Assembly (NCBI GenBank): GCA_025774735.1
Contig: JALGZU010000009.1
Coordinates: forward strand, 1 to 19,751
DNA length: 19,751 bases
From: a candidate division LCP-89 bacterium
GTDB lineage: Bacteria; Electryoneota; B3-LCP
Reading direction: 5' to 3'
How positions within the stretch are numbered: position 1 is the stretch's first letter; every line of letters begins with the position of its first letter. The notes beneath the pieces are model-generated. The model was not told where the DNA came from. It did not search any database and saw nothing but the letters and a program-made list of their open reading frames with translations. Position numbers and translations under genes: made by a program. Positions 1 through 8,895 of this stretch are shown in pieces.

Positions 1-948
1 GAAGGGAATCAGGTACGCCAGCGCTAGAAACAGGCCCCCTTTAGGTTTGAATTTGATGAGGTAAATCAGCACCACCAGCGGCAGGCCGAACGCCAGGAGT
101 AGGGTGGCGGCAAATAGTAGCCGCTCCAATCCGGCAATTCTCGACAACCCCGCCCCACCGATATCCATGAAGTAATAATCCGCCAGAATGCGGTAAAAGC
201 CGCCCAGGAATTGCTTGACTGCCACCAGCGTTATGCGGATCAGGCTGGCGCTGCCGGCAGGCGAAGAGCTGCCGATCTCGTAGATGTCGATCTGCCGGAT
301 GGTGGCGAAGGCCAGGGGGATATAAACGACCGCTACGGACAACAACATCAAACCGAGGTTGCGGATTATTGCCCAGGTGCGATAGGGTTTTGATAGGACG
401 ACGTAGGCGACTTCAAAGAGGACGACCGACCAGCCCAGGAGATGCGTGTAAGGGCAGGCCGCCGTGAAGATACCGGTCAATACCCAGATTTTGAGCCGGT
501 TGGTTTGAAGCGCCTGCCAGAAAAAGTAGACAGCCAGGAGCGAAATCAATCCCAGGAACGAGTATGGCCTGGCATCGTTGGAGGCGTAGATCATGAACGG
601 CGCCACAGCCGTGATCAGGGAAGCCAGGAAAGCCTCCTTCTTTCCGGCCAGATTCGAAACCAGCCGGTAGACGATATAGATGGTCACGATCCCCAGAACC
701 GCCGAAAAACCCGCCAGGGAAATCTCGCTCAAGCCCCAGATGCGAATCCAGGGCCAGAAGCAAATGTAAAAGAGGACGGCCTGCCCGTGGGCGACACAGG
801 CGTTGATCATTCCGGAAAAGGATTCGGAGAGCAGGCCTGCAGTCAAGCCTTCATCGACCCACAAGCTGCGGCCGCCCATGTCAACGACCCGTAATATCGT
901 ACCGGTGATAAGGGGGATCCAGAATGAGTATTTGTTGCCGCTCTTCAT
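1..948 (-). CDS. GT-C (family 39-like) membrane glycosyltransferase, 3' end beyond window
   Basis: An open minus-strand frame starts at the ATG at 946-948 and runs off the left edge without a stop, giving 316 visible codons of a family usually 450-650 residues long. GAGGAG at 955-960 is a good SD seven bases ahead of the ATG. The acidic pair D32-E33 in 'SLWVDEG' follows the first hydrophobic segment, as in GT-C enzymes that take sugars from polyprenyl-phosphate donors. A second motif, IYASNDARPYS, lies at 120-130, and several further hydrophobic helices follow. It would act in the cytoplasmic membrane with its active site facing the periplasm. It is clearly related to the next gene upstream (994-2682) but is GC-rich, unlike that neighbour. 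The acceptor and the sugar cannot be told from sequence. Confidence 0.85.
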   Translation of the reverse strand, partial: MKSGNKYSFWIPLITGTILRVVDMGGRSLWVDEGLTAGLLSESFSGMINACVAHGQAVLFYICFWPWIRIWGLSEISLAGFSAVLGIVTIYIVYRLVSNLAGKKEAFLASLITAVAPFMIYASNDARPYSFLGLISLLAVYFFWQALQTNRLKIWVLTGIFTAACPYTHLLGWSVVLFEVAYVVLSKPYRTWAIIRNLGLMLLSVAVVYIPLAFATIRQIDIYEIGSSSPAGSASLIRITLVAVKQFLGGFYRILADYYFMDIGGAGLSRIAGLERLLFAATLLLAFGLPLVVLIYLIKFKPKGGLFLALAYLIPF

Positions 949-993
949 CACCCTGCTCCTCTTCTATTGCTCTCGACGCGCAAACAAGAGATG

Positions 994-2682
994 TCATTCA
1001 AGGGAATTGGACTTTTTACCTGTTTGGTCTTCCTCCTCATAGACCTTTACAAAATGTACGGTAGTCACGTTGCCTATTGAAAAGCTTTTATCATGTCGAT
1101 AATCCAAATGGTCAAGCTCACTCAGAAGGTTCTCACGATGGAACCAGGATGGTTTGGTCGTTTCAGTAAGAGTATTGTATTCAGTTAAAAATTCAAGAGA
1201 ATTCAAGGTGATAATCCAAATTCCCTTGGGCAATTCGTCCAAATCTTCCAGGCTTCTGAGTAATTCTCCAGGTTTTAGATACTGCTGGCCTGCGTGTGAC
1301 GGTAAGTCATTTTTAGAATAGATATATTCGGGTAATTTTCTTCCATGATAATATAGGAGTGGGAAAAAACTGAAGGACCTGAGCTTTGGGTTCGAGTAAT
1401 GGATAATTACTTCGCGTTCCGCGATTTGATCTTCCACTTCCTTCGCAATCAACGAGAATGAATGCCCTTCGACTCTTTCTACTTCATACCAGAGATATCG
1501 GAACTCATCGTGAACTTGAAGATAATGAGTGAAATAATAAATGTTAGAAGACAGAAGAGAGACTACTAAAACGCTTAGCGCAATTACTCGCACAATCTTG
1601 TCTTTAATAATCGAGTAGCCATGCAATATGATTGCAAAATATATGGGGAGTAGAAATAACAAATACCGGCCGTAGAAAATGTTGGGTCCGAGCGTTGATA
1701 TGATGCAACAAGATATGAGGGTGAAACAAAAGATAATTGTTAGAGCTGTAAGCTTTTTATTGTGCTTCAACTCCCGTATACCAATAAAAAGTCCTAAGGC
1801 GAAAGGGAGATTAAGGATAGCCGCCAATAGATATTTACCTAAAAAATGAGTGCCTGTACCTAAATAGAAGAATACCTTTACAATTTGACCGATTGTAACG
1901 TGAGTCTGAACTTGTTTAATAACAGTAGTATACCGTTCATAAAAGGGAATTATCCAGCAGAACATGAGCATCAAAACAATTATATGAGGATAGAGGAATC
2001 GTGCATACTCATTAAATCTAAAACGGTATCTGGATAATAACACGAGAAACTCACCGGCAATTACGAATACCATGAACAGAAAAGTGTAATATCCTAAAAG
2101 GTTGGATACAGCCACCAGTATCCAGTATTTCCATTCATTCGTTTTTAGCGCCTTGATAAAACCAAGATAGGAGAGGCTGCACAGGAGGATGAATAAAGAA
2201 TACATTCTGATGTTCTGAGAATAATATATCAACGGTACGGAGAGAACACTTAATAGTCCATATAACAAAGCATACTTCCTGTTGAACAGCTCTCGTCCGA
2301 TTAGAAAAAAGATCAAAGGTGTCAGTGAGCCAATTATGACACTTAGTAAGCGCAGCCGTTCAATACTTGAACCTAAATAGCTCCATAATTTCAGCAACCA
2401 CTGGTATAAAGGAGGGAAATTCTCGCTGGCACTAAAGGACCAGATTTCTGCAAACGTCATCTCGGTCTGAAATAAAATTGCGGCCTCATCAAACCAGATG
2501 TCAATAGATGTGAGATTATAGCACCTTATAACAAGCCCCAATAATAATATCAGGAATAGAAGTAAATAACCTGAGAAAACATCCGCTTTGGGCTTTTCTT
2601 CCTTTGTCGGCGTCTTGGAGGATGATGTGTTGTTAGTTTTAGTCGTAAAGCCCATAAAAAACCGGAGTGAAGATGTCACCAT
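994..2682 (-). CDS. GT-C (ArnT/PMT-like, family 39) membrane glycosyltransferase
   Basis: This is an integral membrane protein of about 562 residues. After a polar N-terminus of about 35 residues comes a first membrane helix, then 'IDIWFDEAA' with the D-E pair (residues 65-66) typical of polyprenyl-phosphate-sugar-dependent GT-C transferases. About ten hydrophobic segments follow, then a soluble C-terminal periplasmic region from about residue 400. The motif IYYSQNIRMYS at 152-162 matches the corresponding motif of the gene downstream. The ATG at 2682 is taken as the start. An in-frame TTG lies one codon upstream and another ATG lies at 2655; none has a convincing SD, so the start is uncertain by about nine codons. 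Base composition is AT-rich, in contrast to the downstream gene, which begins only 45 bases after this stop. Substrate and acceptor are unknown. Confidence 0.85.
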   Translation of the reverse strand: MVTSSLRFFMGFTTKTNNTSSSKTPTKEEKPKADVFSGYLLLFLILLLGLVIRCYNLTSIDIWFDEAAILFQTEMTFAEIWSFSASENFPPLYQWLLKLWSYLGSSIERLRLLSVIIGSLTPLIFFLIGRELFNRKYALLYGLLSVLSVPLIYYSQNIRMYSLFILLCSLSYLGFIKALKTNEWKYWILVAVSNLLGYYTFLFMVFVIAGEFLVLLSRYRFRFNEYARFLYPHIIVLMLMFCWIIPFYERYTTVIKQVQTHVTIGQIVKVFFYLGTGTHFLGKYLLAAILNLPFALGLFIGIRELKHNKKLTALTIIFCFTLISCCIISTLGPNIFYGRYLLFLLPIYFAIILHGYSIIKDKIVRVIALSVLVVSLLSSNIYYFTHYLQVHDEFRYLWYEVERVEGHSFSLIAKEVEDQIAEREVIIHYSNPKLRSFSFFPLLYYHGRKLPEYIYSKNDLPSHAGQQYLKPGELLRSLEDLDELPKGIWIITLNSLEFLTEYNTLTETTKPSWFHRENLLSELDHLDYRHDKSFSIGNVTTVHFVKVYEEEDQTGKKSNSLE

Positions 2683-2707
2683 CAAATTCAGAATTGGCGC
2701 AAATTAA

Positions 2708-2722
2708 AAGGATTGTATCCTT
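2708..2722 (-). terminator. Small perfect hairpin between SGNH gene and GT-C gene
   Basis: Within the 136-base gap between the SGNH gene and the next GT-C gene, the minus strand reads AAGGAT-ACA-ATCCTT and then TTAATTT. The stem has six base pairs with two G-C pairs and a three-base loop. It is too weak to be sure of termination and may only pause or process the transcript. The start of the next gene lies within 30 bases. Confidence 0.25.
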
Positions 2723-2818
2723 AGTTAAGGTGAACTTTATTTCCCAACGGTGTGATAGGTCTTGTCAGCTGTCTCGCCGACACCAATGTAAAGAGGAGTC
2801 TTTCCAACTCCATTCATA

Positions 2819-4261
2819 TCATAGACTGTCACTTTTAACGCCAGAGTCTTCAAATCTGTTCTCAATCGACTCAGCGATAAACATAGCATATTCCATAGCC
2901 CCGGTTTTATTAAAATGGCAATCGAAGCTATAGTATAGATTATCATCTTTTACTGCCCGAAAACGGCCCACGGCAGAAATACACTCTATCCCGGCACTTT
3001 CTGCGGCGAGGAACACAGCTTCCACTGAAGCCTGCGAGGTTAACAGATTCTCGTTTAATTCATAACCCATCAATTGCATGTTTTTAGATCGGGATGGACT
3101 GATGTATGGTGCATAGGGAACTATGCTGACGATGACCTCACAATCATATTTTTCAGCGATCTCCTTTATGTCCCCCAAATAGACAGACGCTTCGGCGATA
3201 GCCCTCTGAGTTTCTCGAGCTTGAATGTTCTCATAATATAAGAAACGATCAGGGGTGATAATGGCATCATAAACAAATTTTGGATTCAACTGCCCATTGA
3301 AAAACATCTCCTGGATTTCCGCATCGATTTGGTGAAAACGGTTTTTAGCTACTTCAGTGAACGATTCATAAATTTGTCTGCTTTGCTCTTGCCATTCCGG
3401 AGTGACACCTATTTCAATATCTTGGTTTCCAAAAACGCCCTCACCAAGAAGAATATAGCTGAGAAAAGGATAGAGTTTCTTTGGGTATTTTAAGAGTTTC
3501 CCGAGCTTTGCAGTCGAAGTTTCAGTTCTTTTTAAGAGCTGTGATCGCCTGACAGGTTTTGGGGCAATCTGGAAAAGATCATCCCCTTGAAGAATGTTTA
3601 CGATGATCAGATCAGGTCTTAATTTGAGGATCACTCTCCTGGCTGTGTGATAATAGCCGATGGGATGGTGTCCAGGACCTCCTAAATTATACATTCTCAC
3701 ATCGTGACCTTTTTCGTTGAGTAAATTCTGAGCAACCAATGGCCAGGTATCTTCAAATTCCAGCCCCCACCCGAAGGTGAAGGAATCACCGAGTACTAGG
3801 ATTTTATAAGCCTCCGCATTTTTTTCTAAGTCGAGATCAGGTCCTCTGAATCCAAGATAATTTATCCTTGCAGCGTATGAAAATTCGGGCGTATCGTAAT
3901 ATGCGGTGCTGTTCGGTGCAAAAATGAAATCCCTCTCCTTAATAATTTTCCCTAATATCAAATCACCCAGTTTAAGAAAACACAAGACGATAAGTATCGT
4001 AGCAATCATAACGATGTTGTTCACGACTAATTTATTTACTTTGGGATTGCTTCCCCAAAAAACAAATAATGCCCCAACGGATATTACATATAAGATCAAA
4101 ATAGCGGCTAACGAGACGAAAACTGGATCGCCGGGGAGGTTGGTTTTTGCGTGTAAGACACCATCAGTCGAAGGAAGGATAGTTACGACAAAGATAAATC
4201 CCCGTATTAAGCAGCTTACGGAATACCGCAACTTGTTGGTAGTGCTGAATCCTCTAAACAT
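2819..4261 (-). CDS. Membrane-anchored SGNH/GDSL hydrolase, candidate glycan O-acyltransferase or esterase
   Basis: 480 residues. The N-terminal third has hydrophobic segments near residues 17-31, 46-69 and 82-104, so the catalytic domain is tethered to the membrane. The SGNH domain starts near residue 130. Block I is LVLGDSFTFGWG with nucleophile S160, the block II Gly lies in 'NLGGPG' (192-197), a block III-like 'LQGDD' lies at 225-229, and the catalytic Asp-His pair is D447 and H449 in 'DCHFNKTG'. Such domains in polysaccharide loci (for example the AlgJ/AlgX type) add or remove acetyl groups on surface glycans, but many act as lipases or esterases elsewhere. The gene sits between the ligase/polymerase gene and a GT-C gene, which favours glycan modification. 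The ATG at 4261 follows TAGGTTAGGA, a modest SD. I cannot choose between transferase and esterase from sequence. Confidence 0.75.
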   Translation of the reverse strand: MFRGFSTTNKLRYSVSCLIRGFIFVVTILPSTDGVLHAKTNLPGDPVFVSLAAILILYVISVGALFVFWGSNPKVNKLVVNNIVMIATILIVLCFLKLGDLILGKIIKERDFIFAPNSTAYYDTPEFSYAARINYLGFRGPDLDLEKNAEAYKILVLGDSFTFGWGLEFEDTWPLVAQNLLNEKGHDVRMYNLGGPGHHPIGYYHTARRVILKLRPDLIIVNILQGDDLFQIAPKPVRRSQLLKRTETSTAKLGKLLKYPKKLYPFLSYILLGEGVFGNQDIEIGVTPEWQEQSRQIYESFTEVAKNRFHQIDAEIQEMFFNGQLNPKFVYDAIITPDRFLYYENIQARETQRAIAEASVYLGDIKEIAEKYDCEVIVSIVPYAPYISPSRSKNMQLMGYELNENLLTSQASVEAVFLAAESAGIECISAVGRFRAVKDDNLYYSFDCHFNKTGAMEYAMFIAESIENRFEDSGVKSDSL

Positions 4262-4369
4262 TCCTAACCTATGGCTAAACTTGATTTTATCTTCATTATG
4301 CGATAGTGAATTCTGCGAATCCCCCTCGGTTTTTGCACGGCTAATTCATACTTATTCACTTGTATATCC

Positions 4370-6013
4370 CTATCGATCAACGGAACTTTGATTTTGCTGA
4401 TTGTGTAATTCCAATTTTGACGCGATATTTAAAACGGCAAAGCACAGACCCAGAAATAACCAATAACGGCTGATGATGAAAACCGTAAAATCGAATAGAC
4501 AGCTAAAATAAAATGTTAGTAACGCGCAGAAAAGACCTAAACACAAATACCTGTAATTCATATCTCGAAACTTTAAGTAGCCGCGCCATAATCTCAACAA
4601 GTTGCCGATAGCAAACCAACAGAATATGACCAGACCGATAATACCGTAGTGTATCGTAGTATCGATATACAAATTATGCGGATTTACTCCCAGTTTTTGG
4701 TAGTCCATGGCTTCGGTTGCATCTGCGTACACGAATCCATACTCCGGTAGCAGCCACCAGAATGCGGCTACACCGAGCCCTCGAACCTGATGTCCCTCGT
4801 TAACAAACATCTGGTAAGCAGCCGTCCATAGATTAAATCGCGTCTGCAGGGTAGGAGTTTCCAATGGATCTTCAAATATGGTTCTATAGGCGCCGAGATG
4901 TTCCCCCATGCCAGCATAATAGACGCATATCAGAAACAGAGTAGGTAGGGCCAGAATAAAAAAAACACGGCGGATAATTCGGAGCCCGGATCTTCTTTTA
5001 CGATCCGTAAAATATCCAGCAAACCAAAAAACAAGAAAAGCAAGAGTTACGCCTACTGAGGGCCCCTTAGATTCCTGAAGTATGATGGCAATAAACGTTG
5101 CAAACGCACACAACAACAAAGCGAATTTAATTATAGAACTTCTAAGCGTGAAATAGGTGGAAACCATGATAAAAAAGGTGAAACATAAAAAGGATGCAGA
5201 CCAACTGTGTTGGATTCCCATTGCCCCAGCGTATTCTCCCCACTGGGATTCTATATCAAGCTCATATCCTGTTAAGCTTGTATAAAAAGCAGTTAAAGTG
5301 CCTATGAAACCTGCAACAATCCATGCCCACAGCGCTATTCTCAGTTCTTTCTCACTGCGCAGCACTAAGGGACTGATTATAACAAAAAGTATCCCAAGCA
5401 TCAAGTATTTTAGCTGATACCATCCTGCTGGAAGTGGCTCATAACACCACATGACAAATCCCAATAGAGCCCATACAAAAAAGAGAATAATAGGTATTCT
5501 CTCGGGAAAGTAGAGCTTTGAACTATCTCTACCAGGCTTTGAAAGTTCTTTAAACATCCAACCGGCAAAAAAGGCGATGCCTATTATGAACTCCATTCTT
5601 AAGGGATGTGCAATAAACGAGCTAAATAGAGACATTTCGAACCATAACCATATAATCAGAACTATGTAAATCAACATCGGACTCTCAAACGCGATGATGA
5701 TTCCGAAAACTGCCGCGACAGTAAGTATGGCATAATCTGAATTACCGATGAAAACAAAAGCCAGCACTACCGGGAGGCTCAGCAGCCCTATTAAGGTGAC
5801 AAACCGGCTCTTGAGAAAAAATGCCACTGGAATGCCAAATCCGAGAGCAAGGAAGTATTCCACTTGAATGGTGCCGGAAAACCAGATGAACCAACCCAGT
5901 GCAACAAGGGCAGCCACATAGGCAACGAAGAAGTAGATATGACTCCGCCGCATGGGCGGTATCTCTAATTTTGGCCAAGGTACAGTTCTATAATTTTTAA
6001 GAAAGTCTTTCAT
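4370..6013 (-). CDS. O-antigen ligase / Wzy-type polymerase family membrane protein
   Basis: 547 residues with about 12 hydrophobic segments, a normal length for the Wzy_C/WaaL/PglL superfamily. The family signature is the large periplasmic loop at about 365-445. It begins after 'QESKGPSVG' (313-321) and holds R392 in 'TRFNLW', and it ends in 'NPHNLYIDTTIHYG' with H446-N447, the position where ligases carry the conserved His-Asn. Members either join a polyprenyl-linked glycan to lipid A core or protein, or polymerise repeat units; sequence alone does not separate these. The ATG at 6013 is preceded by CTTAAG, a poor SD. The gene lies downstream of the GT2 gene across a 158-base gap in which I saw no other gene, and upstream of the SGNH gene across 108 bases. 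Confidence 0.82.
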   Translation of the reverse strand: MKDFLKNYRTVPWPKLEIPPMRRSHIYFFVAYVAALVALGWFIWFSGTIQVEYFLALGFGIPVAFFLKSRFVTLIGLLSLPVVLAFVFIGNSDYAILTVAAVFGIIIAFESPMLIYIVLIIWLWFEMSLFSSFIAHPLRMEFIIGIAFFAGWMFKELSKPGRDSSKLYFPERIPIILFFVWALLGFVMWCYEPLPAGWYQLKYLMLGILFVIISPLVLRSEKELRIALWAWIVAGFIGTLTAFYTSLTGYELDIESQWGEYAGAMGIQHSWSASFLCFTFFIMVSTYFTLRSSIIKFALLLCAFATFIAIILQESKGPSVGVTLAFLVFWFAGYFTDRKRRSGLRIIRRVFFILALPTLFLICVYYAGMGEHLGAYRTIFEDPLETPTLQTRFNLWTAAYQMFVNEGHQVRGLGVAAFWWLLPEYGFVYADATEAMDYQKLGVNPHNLYIDTTIHYGIIGLVIFCWFAIGNLLRLWRGYLKFRDMNYRYLCLGLFCALLTFYFSCLFDFTVFIISRYWLFLGLCFAVLNIASKLELHNQQNQSSVDR

Positions 6014-6171
6014 CTTAAGGTTCAGATTATTCTTGCTACAAGGTCAACTTGATCCGAATGGAGGAAAGAATCATCCTCGGAAAACATCAACTGCGAGTAT
6101 GCCCTACGGTTGCATCTAATCCTTACCAGAGCGGATCAGTCATAGAGTAGAAATGTGGGAATCACGGAACT

Positions 6172-6870
6172 TCATCTTTTTAATAGATTGTATTTAACAA
6201 TACACCATAAGGCGCGGAAGCCATCTCTCCATCCGATTTTTTTCCCTTCTGCATAAGTACGCCCAAAATACGATATCGGCATCTCAAAGATCCGCCACTT
6301 GCCTTTGGCAATTTTTGCAGTGATCTCAGGTTCTACACCGAATCTGTTCTCCTCGATTGTGATCGAATCGAGGACCTCCCGGCTAAAGGCCTTATAACAT
6401 ACCTCCATGTCCGTAAGGTTTAAATTGGTTACAATATTGCTAAGTAGGGTAAGAAACGAATTCCCAACCCGATGCCAAAAATATAGAACGCGATGGGGAC
6501 CGCGTGAGAGGAAACGACTCCCGTACACCACGTCCGCTATATCTTTCCTTATGAGATCAATCAACGGCGCTATTTCACTCGGATCATATTCCAGATCGGC
6601 ATCCTGTACGACGATAATGTCTCCTGTCGACCGCTCGAATCCAGTTCTAAGGGCCGCCCCCTTACCACGATTCTTCTTATGCAATATCGCTTGAACATTG
6701 TTATATCGCTCGGCTAAGGTTTGTGTTAATTCTTGGCTCCCATCGGCAGATCCGTCATCGACGAGAATAATCTCCAGGTCACATTCGTAATCAACTGTCG
6801 ATAATCTCTGAACCAACTCTTCCAAAGTCGTAAACTCATTGTAAACCGGTACAACTACGGATAATTTCAT
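6172..6870 (-). CDS. GT2 glycosyltransferase, dolichol/polyprenyl-phosphate sugar synthase-like
   Basis: 232 residues, the size of soluble DPM1-type enzymes, without the C-terminal membrane helices of the GtrB/ArnC type. The N-terminal VVVPVYNE leads into the Rossmann-like fold. 'VDDGSADGS' (37-45) binds the nucleotide, 'NRGKGAALRTGF' lies at 67-78, and the metal-binding 'QDADLEYDP' has D90 and D92. 'TDMEVCYK', 'FGVEPEITAK' and a C-terminal Y-x-GRTYAEGKKI-x-W segment are typical of dolichol-phosphate mannosyltransferase relatives. Expected role: transfer of a sugar from a nucleotide sugar to undecaprenyl phosphate on the cytoplasmic side, giving the donor used by GT-C enzymes such as the three in this window. 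GAGG eight bases before the ATG is a good SD. The sugar could be mannose, glucose or another hexose; the sequence does not settle it. Confidence 0.88.
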   Translation of the reverse strand: MKLSVVVPVYNEFTTLEELVQRLSTVDYECDLEIILVDDGSADGSQELTQTLAERYNNVQAILHKKNRGKGAALRTGFERSTGDIIVVQDADLEYDPSEIAPLIDLIRKDIADVVYGSRFLSRGPHRVLYFWHRVGNSFLTLLSNIVTNLNLTDMEVCYKAFSREVLDSITIEENRFGVEPEITAKIAKGKWRIFEMPISYFGRTYAEGKKIGWRDGFRALWCIVKYNLLKR

Positions 6871-6908
6871 AGAAGAGACCTCTTTCTACCCTTGATAGAT
6901 CGCACTTT

Positions 6909-8780
6909 TTATTGTTTTTCCTTGCTGAACAACCAGACATCCCAGTTGGAGACCTGTTGGCGTCTTACCAGTGACATGTCAGACAATTTCGCCATAATAT
7001 CCCGATTTGCAGCACCAAAACCGTAGTCTGTATTCATATAGTCTACCATCGCCTTAACTTCGCCTGCATTCACTGAGATTGAATCAACGCTAAAAACAAA
7101 GGCCTGTAATGGATGCTCATTGACTCTATTCGTATAGGCCGGATACCGATCAACACCGTTGTAGGGAACTAGGGTAACTCGCTCCTCGGTGAGGAAATCC
7201 ATCTTATAGGAAATCCAATAATCAGCGTATCCTCCACCAATACGGTTTTGTTCAAAGAATTCCTCGAAAGCTGAAACGGCTTCAGGTGAATTCCAATCCC
7301 TTTGCTGGTGCCAAATATTTCCAATGTAAAACAAATTACCCCAAACGATCTGGATTACCCAAATTCCAATAAATACTGGACCGAATATCTTTGAAAAATT
7401 TATCACCCGTGATAAAGAGATGGCCAAAATGACTGAGCCGGCTTGCCAAGAAATGATTAAATATCGTACTGCAGAAATACCTATATCCGTATTACCTGCT
7501 AGGAATACAACGATTAATGGCACCACGAATAATAGTCCAAAGATTGCTTTTCCTTTAGCTGCTTCAGGTAAAGGAGATATGGTGATCATAGACCAGAACA
7601 ACCTTCTCGTAGACCAGAAAAACCACCCCAAGAGGAATACGAGAATGACTAATACGATCATCCAGAAAACGATATTCGCAAGTGGTTGACGCCAAAGTGC
7701 GCTATGTAAGATATCTAGATAGAGCGTATCCGAAAAATAAGGTATTCCCCACATTGAGGGCAACAGCTCTCCGAAAACCACTTTCATCCTGGTAAGAATT
7801 TGTGTCGGACAAGTAGGCGTTGTGCCGGAACTGGGAGATACTCCCCCAAAAAGCCACGATCCCCACTGAGGTAAATTGCCGATCACAAATCCACTCGCCA
7901 AACAAATTCCCCCAATAATTAATCTCTTGCGACGGTTACTGTAGAACAAGAGCAGAAGAACCAATACAGTTGCTAATCCGAAGAGAGTTATTAGTGATAA
8001 AATCCCTAATTTTGCGAATAAATCTTGTGGTTTACAGCCGCTCGTAAAAAAGGTCATCACCAATAACAGAAATGTGAGAAGAGTAAAACTAAAAAATAAT
8101 AGATGTGGTGAAAGGTGAATTTTAGCCCTTAAGAATTCGGATAACCGTTTATGTAACCTAGACCATTCCGGCATTTGCAACCAATAAACAATCCCGAAAG
8201 CTAAGACATAATAGAGTATCATAGGATGGGTCCACACTCCCAAGCCTGAAAGGACTCCGAGTATAAAAATGACCACCGTTCCGTACCATCCTCTTAATAC
8301 CCTGATTTGCGAAAGCAAAAGAATGGATGTTCCGAAAGCAATAAGAGGACAGGCGGCGACTGTCGGTCGAAAGGTCCACCATAAAATCTGCCATGTGGGG
8401 AGTGCCAATATAAATAAGCTGAGCAAGGCGGTATGGCTCCCCCAGAATTTGTACACTACAATTCCATGTAGAATTAGAAAAATGCAGAATAGAACTAAAC
8501 TGCCTATCCGAAGAGTAAAAACCCCGGAACCAAATATTTTCATAAAACCGGCAGCTATGTAGGATTCAACAGTGCCTAAATAACTCTGTCCGAAATAATA
8601 TATTGGATACTCTCCGTCCAAAATATGGTGAGCCATTAATCCGTGGATGGCCTCGTCACTGTCGAAATTTGCAGTCCACTGCGAGGCAGCCCATAATTGC
8701 ACCGACATACCCAGACAAACGAGTAAAATAAATCCGACAATAAATTTACTCTGTTTCTTTTCGGGTGTTGCTTTATTCAT
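6909..8780 (-). CDS. GT-C (family 39-like) membrane glycosyltransferase, first gene of the AT-rich module
   Basis: The ATG at 8780 gives 623 residues. The frame is open back to a GTG at 8864, but that start has no SD, while GGGG stands ten bases before the 8780 ATG and the shorter product begins with a basic stretch followed directly by a membrane helix. 'ANFDSDEAIHG' (D42-E43) supplies the acidic pair of periplasmic GT-C transferases. About eleven hydrophobic segments follow, then a C-terminal soluble region of about 150 residues. It is more distant from the other two GT-C genes here than they are from each other. It is followed by the GT2 gene after 38 bases, which fits a donor-maker and donor-user pair. 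The acceptor is unknown and could be a lipid-linked glycan, protein or lipid. Confidence 0.82.
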   Translation of the reverse strand: MNKATPEKKQSKFIVGFILLVCLGMSVQLWAASQWTANFDSDEAIHGLMAHHILDGEYPIYYFGQSYLGTVESYIAAGFMKIFGSGVFTLRIGSLVLFCIFLILHGIVVYKFWGSHTALLSLFILALPTWQILWWTFRPTVAACPLIAFGTSILLLSQIRVLRGWYGTVVIFILGVLSGLGVWTHPMILYYVLAFGIVYWLQMPEWSRLHKRLSEFLRAKIHLSPHLLFFSFTLLTFLLLVMTFFTSGCKPQDLFAKLGILSLITLFGLATVLVLLLLFYSNRRKRLIIGGICLASGFVIGNLPQWGSWLFGGVSPSSGTTPTCPTQILTRMKVVFGELLPSMWGIPYFSDTLYLDILHSALWRQPLANIVFWMIVLVILVFLLGWFFWSTRRLFWSMITISPLPEAAKGKAIFGLLFVVPLIVVFLAGNTDIGISAVRYLIISWQAGSVILAISLSRVINFSKIFGPVFIGIWVIQIVWGNLFYIGNIWHQQRDWNSPEAVSAFEEFFEQNRIGGGYADYWISYKMDFLTEERVTLVPYNGVDRYPAYTNRVNEHPLQAFVFSVDSISVNAGEVKAMVDYMNTDYGFGAANRDIMAKLSDMSLVRRQQVSNWDVWLFSKEKQ

Positions 8781-8895
8781 AGAAATGATGCCCCGTTGTT
8801 GTGTGTTACTGAAACAATCCTCGTTCCTTCCAATCTTTGGTCGATAGAGCCATTTGTTACCCACACAAGAAACTGGTATGATTACGCACCTGCAT

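Noticed and set aside
442..894. Plus-strand and other-frame reading frames at the left edge
   Set aside because: The minus-strand GT-C frame that runs off the edge explains this stretch with motif, SD and hydrophobicity; the other frames show none of these.
2737..2946. Minus-strand frame whose tail reads YDMNGVGKTPLYIGVGE, recalling an FG-GAP or Ffh/FtsY end
   Set aside because: Most of it overlaps the SGNH gene in another frame, it has no start of its own, and the resemblance covers only about 20 residues. Probably chance, though a remnant cannot be excluded.
4262..4369. GTG-started 31-codon frame ending just before the SGNH start
   Set aside because: Basic, without family features or a clear SD; nothing but position supports it.
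8781..8895. Promoter for the AT-rich module in the gap after the mutase
   Set aside because: One is expected after the terminator, but I found no pair of -35 and -10 boxes with normal spacing; only weak matches such as TTGTGT and TATCGA.
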